Origin: Bdellovibrionales bacterium
GTDB taxonomy: Bacteria; Bdellovibrionota; Bdellovibrionia; Bdellovibrionales; UBA1609
Length of the DNA stretch: 9,325 nucleotides
Reading direction: 5' to 3'
NCBI GenBank assembly: GCA_020435085.1
Contig: JAGRAB010000283.1
Span: 1 to 9,325, forward strand
The translations under genes were made by a program, and so were the position numbers. This document shows, piece after piece, positions 6,904 to 9,325 of the stretch. Every line of letters starts with the position of its first letter. The first letter of the stretch is position 1. The notes under the pieces are model-generated. The model was not told the origin of the DNA, ran no database searches, and saw nothing but the letters and a program-made list of their open reading frames with translations.

Positions 6904-7578
6904 TTATAAATTACGAAGTTGATTTTGAAAATCTTTAAGAACGACTTTTACTGATGACAGTTCAAAAGCCACCAAAATGCTCGCAGGAAAAGGAACTGCT
7001 GCTGCTAAAAGATCTAATTTATTTGCAACGAGATCGACTTTATCGGCAACCATATTTAATAAAAGACTATAATTATTTTCCACATCATCAACCTTACTCA
7101 TTGCCACCATTAAGGCTGCAATTCCTGCTTGATGAAGAGGATTCGATGGATCTAATTTTGAGATTTCATTCGCCAACTTCATTCGAATTTGATCTAACTT
7201 TTGTGGAACCTCTCCTAATTTCACAACAACTTTATCAAGAATCTTTTTTACTAATTTATCAACGATTAATTGTTGATCCATTGAACCTGAACCAAATGAA
7301 ACACCACTGCTGCTTAATGAAATTTTATTGAGTGCTTTTTCAGCCTCTTGGACAGCCTGTTGAGCCGCAAGCTCAGCATCAGCCGCCTCTTGTAAGGCTT
7401 GTTTTTGCAGAGTCTCATAGTCTGTAGATGGCACACTCAGGCCACCATTATCACCAGCATTATTTCCATTATTTGTACCCTTAGAGGCTCCCACGCTGGA
7501 AGTGTTCATCCCTTGCCCACAGGCTGTGAGCACAAGAGCTAACGATACAACAATAATATGTTGTGTTATATTTTTCAT
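6904..7578 (-). CDS. Helical lipoprotein of unknown function
   Basis: The 224-residue product has a signal peptide (2-19) ending in the lipobox L-T-A-C, so Cys20 is the likely lipidation site. A Gly/Asn/Ser-rich flexible linker (21-50) follows. Residues 52-86 are an Ala/Gln/Glu-rich helix with coiled-coil character, and 100-224 continue as amphipathic helices with regular hydrophobic spacing ('LVKKILDKVVVKL', 'MVADKVDLVANKLDLLAAAV'). I recognise no family. It would sit in the envelope, probably as a helical oligomer. The start has GGGGGA three bases or so upstream. It is a single-gene unit: its own terminator at 6847-6868 and its own upstream region with a tandem TTGCAA site. Confidence 0.78.
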   Translation of the reverse strand: MKNITQHIIVVSLALVLTACGQGMNTSSVGASKGTNNGNNAGDNGGLSVPSTDYETLQKQALQEAADAELAAQQAVQEAEKALNKISLSSSGVSFGSGSMDQQLIVDKLVKKILDKVVVKLGEVPQKLDQIRMKLANEISKLDPSNPLHQAGIAALMVAMSKVDDVENNYSLLLNMVADKVDLVANKLDLLAAAVPFPASILVAFELSSVKVVLKDFQNQLRNL

Positions 7579-7615
7579 AATTCCCCCACCTTAATGTTTA
7601 AAAGTACCAACTCAC

Positions 7616-7640
7616 TTTATATTGCAACTACATTGCAACT
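7616..7640 (-). repeat. Tandem 9-bp repeat with TATAAA, upstream of the helical lipoprotein
   Basis: On the minus strand AGTTGCAAT occurs twice (7640-7632 and 7629-7621), eleven bases apart, about one helical turn, so both copies face the same side of the DNA. Each contains the self-complementary TTGCAA. A TATAAA (7621-7616) directly abuts the second copy and could be a -10 box whose weak -35 is replaced by an activator bound at the repeats. It ends about 38 bases before the lipoprotein start. Confidence 0.5.
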
Positions 7641-7676
7641 GCAGTACCGAAGTCGAGCTCGCCTTTTGTCGAATGC

Positions 7677-7704
7677 ATTTGAGGAAAGTTTTTAAAATTG
7701 TCAA
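7677..7704 (-). promoter_or_regulatory. Promoter candidate for the helical lipoprotein
   Basis: TTGACA (7704-7699), a perfect -35 box, is followed after 16 bases by TCAAAT (7682-7677), four of six matches to a -10 box. A start near 7670 would give a leader of about 90 bases that carries the tandem TTGCAA repeat. If this is the promoter, the repeat lies downstream of it, where a bound protein would repress. Confidence 0.35.
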
Positions 7705-7705
7705 A

Positions 7706-7733
7706 AGTTGTAAAAGTGAAAAATCACTCAACT
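7706..7733. repeat. Imperfect inverted repeat in the divergent region
   Basis: AGTTG-(taaa)-AGTGA-aaaa-TCACT-CAACT makes ten pairs with a four-base bulge on one arm. On the minus strand it ends just before the TTGACA at 7704, a common place for a regulator dyad. It is too AT-rich and too bulged to be a convincing terminator. Confidence 0.4.
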
Positions 7734-7927
7734 GTTTTCATATTTTTACACAGAGAGTAATTTGAATAGAATTTCGACATTCACAAATAAATCAAGGAAT
7801 TCAATAGATTGCTATAGTAGGTACTCACAATTTTAACGCCCTAAAATGAAACAATTCTATTGTCTAGAAGTTCATAATTCCTCGTGTTTTGTCAAAGTTC
7901 TCAGCACAGCCAACAAACTTGACAATG

Positions 7928-7951
7928 AGTGAGGGCAGGCACCCGCTCACT
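7928..7951 (+). repeat. GC-rich hairpin in the region upstream of the exported protein
   Basis: AGTGAG-GG with seven loop bases and CC-(G)-CTCACT forms about eight pairs with one bulged G. Only three T residues follow on the plus strand, so termination is doubtful. It begins four bases after a plus-strand TTGACA (7919-7924) and about 60 bases before the downstream gene, where it would be part of a leader RNA or an operator. Confidence 0.35.
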
Positions 7952-8009
7952 TTGAGTTGATCTCCTCGACTTAGGTCTCTCATTTGCTCCTTCATATATT
8001 GGGGGAGTT

Positions 8010-8612
8010 ATGCGTTTCGAAAATCAATGGATCCACATGAGATCAGATCATTTTGCGACTTCAGTAAAATTCGCACAATCCTCTATGTCTTATTTTGTGA
8101 CGACCCTATTCTTTCTTCTTTTTTTCTCTCATTTTCTTTTTGCAAAAAATAATACGAATGAAAAAATCATCAATTTATTAGAGCAATTCAGCGGTACGTC
8201 AGCCAATCAATTAAAACTTATATGTCCTCAAAAACAAAGTAGGCCTTCAAGAGGACCTGCAAGCTTTGGTGAACCTATTGAAACATCTATTTCACTTCAA
8301 TTTTATTCAAATTCACAGCCCCTTGAACTCGAGTTCTCTTCTCAAAGTCAAAAAATTAATAAGGTTATTTTAAAAAACTCCCCTAAGGCTTATGACCGCC
8401 CTCCCGCCTCTGTCTCTCAGGTGACTCAATGGAAAACTTTTATTCCTAAAAACGGAGAATTTCGAATTGATACAGAAGGGACTTTACAAAAATCAGCTCT
8501 ATTGCTCTCTAGCCAAAAAAATAAACAGCATAAAGCTCTTGAAAATCTCAGCCCTTTAATTCTTGATTGTTGTAATAACCAAAGTTGTGCTCAGCAATTG
8601 GAAAGCCGTTAA
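8010..8612 (+). CDS. Exported protein of unknown function with long signal region
   Basis: The 200-residue protein has its hydrophobic signal at residues 28-45 ('YFVTTLFFLLFFSHFLFA', likely cleaved before Lys46). A 25-residue polar stretch precedes it. The first ATG is favoured by a clear GGGGGAG four bases upstream; the ATG at 8085 would give a standard-length signal peptide but has no Shine-Dalgarno. The mature part of about 155 residues has a strand-rich middle (93-157) and a Cys cluster near the end (Cys187, Cys188, Cys193) plus Cys72, which may form disulfides in the periplasm or outside the cell. No family recognised. It converges on the astacin gene, sharing the stop palindrome TTAA. 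Confidence 0.72.
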   Translation: MRFENQWIHMRSDHFATSVKFAQSSMSYFVTTLFFLLFFSHFLFAKNNTNEKIINLLEQFSGTSANQLKLICPQKQSRPSRGPASFGEPIETSISLQFYSNSQPLELEFSSQSQKINKVILKNSPKAYDRPPASVSQVTQWKTFIPKNGEFRIDTEGTLQKSALLLSSQKNKQHKALENLSPLILDCCNNQSCAQQLESR

Positions 8613-9325
8613 CGGCCGTACAAATAATACACCCGTTCACGATCCATACGACTCAATTCGTTGCGAGAGGGGCGAATGCGAGTCCCTCCAATAGCCTCAA
8701 GCGTTTTTAAACCTGGAGTTTTTGCAAAAGCTTCTTCTGGATAAAGCATGATAGATTCAGCATCAAAATCAAAAACTGAACCTGAATAATTATGCACCAA
8801 TTGATCCGGCATTTTATTAAACTGGAAAAGAAACTCCTCTTTAATATTTTGCCAATGAACTTTAACAAACCGATCACGATCTTGCCTTGAATGTTCATGA
8901 ACAAAGCCAAGAGCATGCATTAACTCATGAATGACTTCTGACTTCCCACAACGACCTGAAATGAAAATCGGTTGAAACCCACCCACTCTTCCTAAGTGAG
9001 ATGCACATAATTCCTCATGAGGCAAAAAGATGATTCCCTCCTCATCCCCTTCCTCAACTTCAACAAATCGTACAGGTGTATTTTGGTTAAAATAAGAAAT
9101 AGCTTCAATAATGGGCTGTGAGTTTCCGACTTCTTTTGCAATCATAAAGGGAATGGTTGACGATGGCCATAGACGTGTTTCTTGAGGAAGGTAAGCTCCA
9201 TCTTTTATGCCTTTTTGTTCTGGCAACACCTTCCCCATAAGGATATCACCTGCCGTCACTGCATAGCCATCCTTCGTGACCTGAAAATAAACTTGTGCAG
9301 CTGCCAACTGCGGCGGAAATCGATC
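8609..9325 (-). CDS. Astacin-family (M12A) zinc metalloprotease, 5' end outside window
   Basis: The frame is open to the window edge (…DRFPPQLAAAQVYF), so the TTG at 9307 is probably not the start; the signal peptide should lie beyond. Counting that TTG as 1, the astacin zinc motif HExxHxxGxxHExxRxDRD is complete: His127, Glu128 (catalytic base), His131, His137, then Arg141 and 'DRD' 143-145. The Met-turn is S-I-M-L-Y (185-189), with Leu where most astacins have His, but Tyr189, the fifth zinc ligand, is kept. Cys101 and Cys120 with 'GRVGG' between match the family disulfide loop. 'AGDI' (19-22) resembles the prodomain's aspartate-switch motif, which keeps the enzyme latent. A secreted endopeptidase is the natural reading. 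The C-terminus ends with the catalytic domain; no accessory domain is present. Confidence 0.93.
   Translation of the reverse strand, partial: DRFPPQLAAAQVYFQVTKDGYAVTAGDILMGKVLPEQKGIKDGAYLPQETRLWPSSTIPFMIAKEVGNSQPIIEAISYFNQNTPVRFVEVEEGDEEGIIFLPHEELCASHLGRVGGFQPIFISGRCGKSEVIHELMHALGFVHEHSRQDRDRFVKVHWQNIKEEFLFQFNKMPDQLVHNYSGSVFDFDAESIMLYPEEAFAKTPGLKTLEAIGGTRIRPSRNELSRMDRERVYYLYGR

Larger units (their letters stand above)
7579..8009. other. 431-base divergent regulatory region
   Basis: This stretch separates the helical lipoprotein (minus) from the exported 200-residue protein (plus). It holds the tandem TTGCAA repeat, a promoter candidate for the minus-strand gene, one AT-rich dyad (7706-7733) and one GC-rich hairpin (7928-7951), each listed separately. 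TTGACA also occurs on the plus strand at 7919-7924, but no -10 follows at the right spacing. A 28-codon ATG frame (7846-7932) has no Shine-Dalgarno. No conventional gene is visible. Confidence 0.5.

Noticed and set aside
7846..7932. 28-codon ATG frame in the divergent region, starting MKQFYCLEVHNSS
   Set aside because: It has no Shine-Dalgarno, is too short to judge, and ends inside the hairpin at 7928-7951; a chance frame is likelier.

Overview
The window is about 9.3 kb of AT-rich bacterial chromosome with ordinary gene density. It carries many exported proteins: two lipoproteins, an outer-membrane-barrel candidate, a secreted astacin-type metalloprotease, a phytase-like propeller protein and a further Sec-exported protein. 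There is no tRNA, rRNA, transposase, integrase, phage module or CRISPR. Low GC, a Gram-negative envelope, a bacterial astacin and an RNase HI with a viroplasmin-like C-terminal domain would suit a low-GC member of the Bdellovibrionota or a relative. That placement is an inference from gene content, not from a marker gene.

Layout, left to right. A possible minus-strand gene start lies at the left edge. A plus-strand SH3-like lipoprotein (203-565) converges, one base apart, on a minus-strand tail-anchored protein of unknown function (567-1253). Upstream of that, on the minus strand, is a tightly packed unit: ABC ATPase (2966-3862), ABC-2 permease (2184-2969, four-base ATGA overlap) and an outer-membrane barrel candidate (1361-2173, ten bases further on). 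A plus-strand ribonuclease HI (3989-4747) with an extra C-terminal domain converges on a minus-strand phytase-like protein (4762-5934). Upstream of that is an HNH endonuclease (5990-6508) whose 5' end is unusual. A 395-base non-coding stretch follows and holds a clear minus-strand terminator. That terminator belongs to a helical lipoprotein gene (6904-7578). A 431-base divergent regulatory region with a tandem TTGCAA site and two dyads separates it from an exported 200-residue protein (8010-8612). The last gene, a minus-strand astacin metalloprotease (8609-9325, 5' end outside the window), shares the TTAA stop palindrome with its convergent neighbour.

How the genes work together: only the ABC ATPase and permease clearly form one machine, and the barrel gene is probably co-transcribed with them. 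The others look like independent housekeeping or envelope genes. I see no obvious new multi-gene system. The points most worth a second look are the RNase HI domain order, the HNH gene's start, the ABC-barrel linkage, the tail-anchored protein and the repeat-bearing region in front of the helical lipoprotein.
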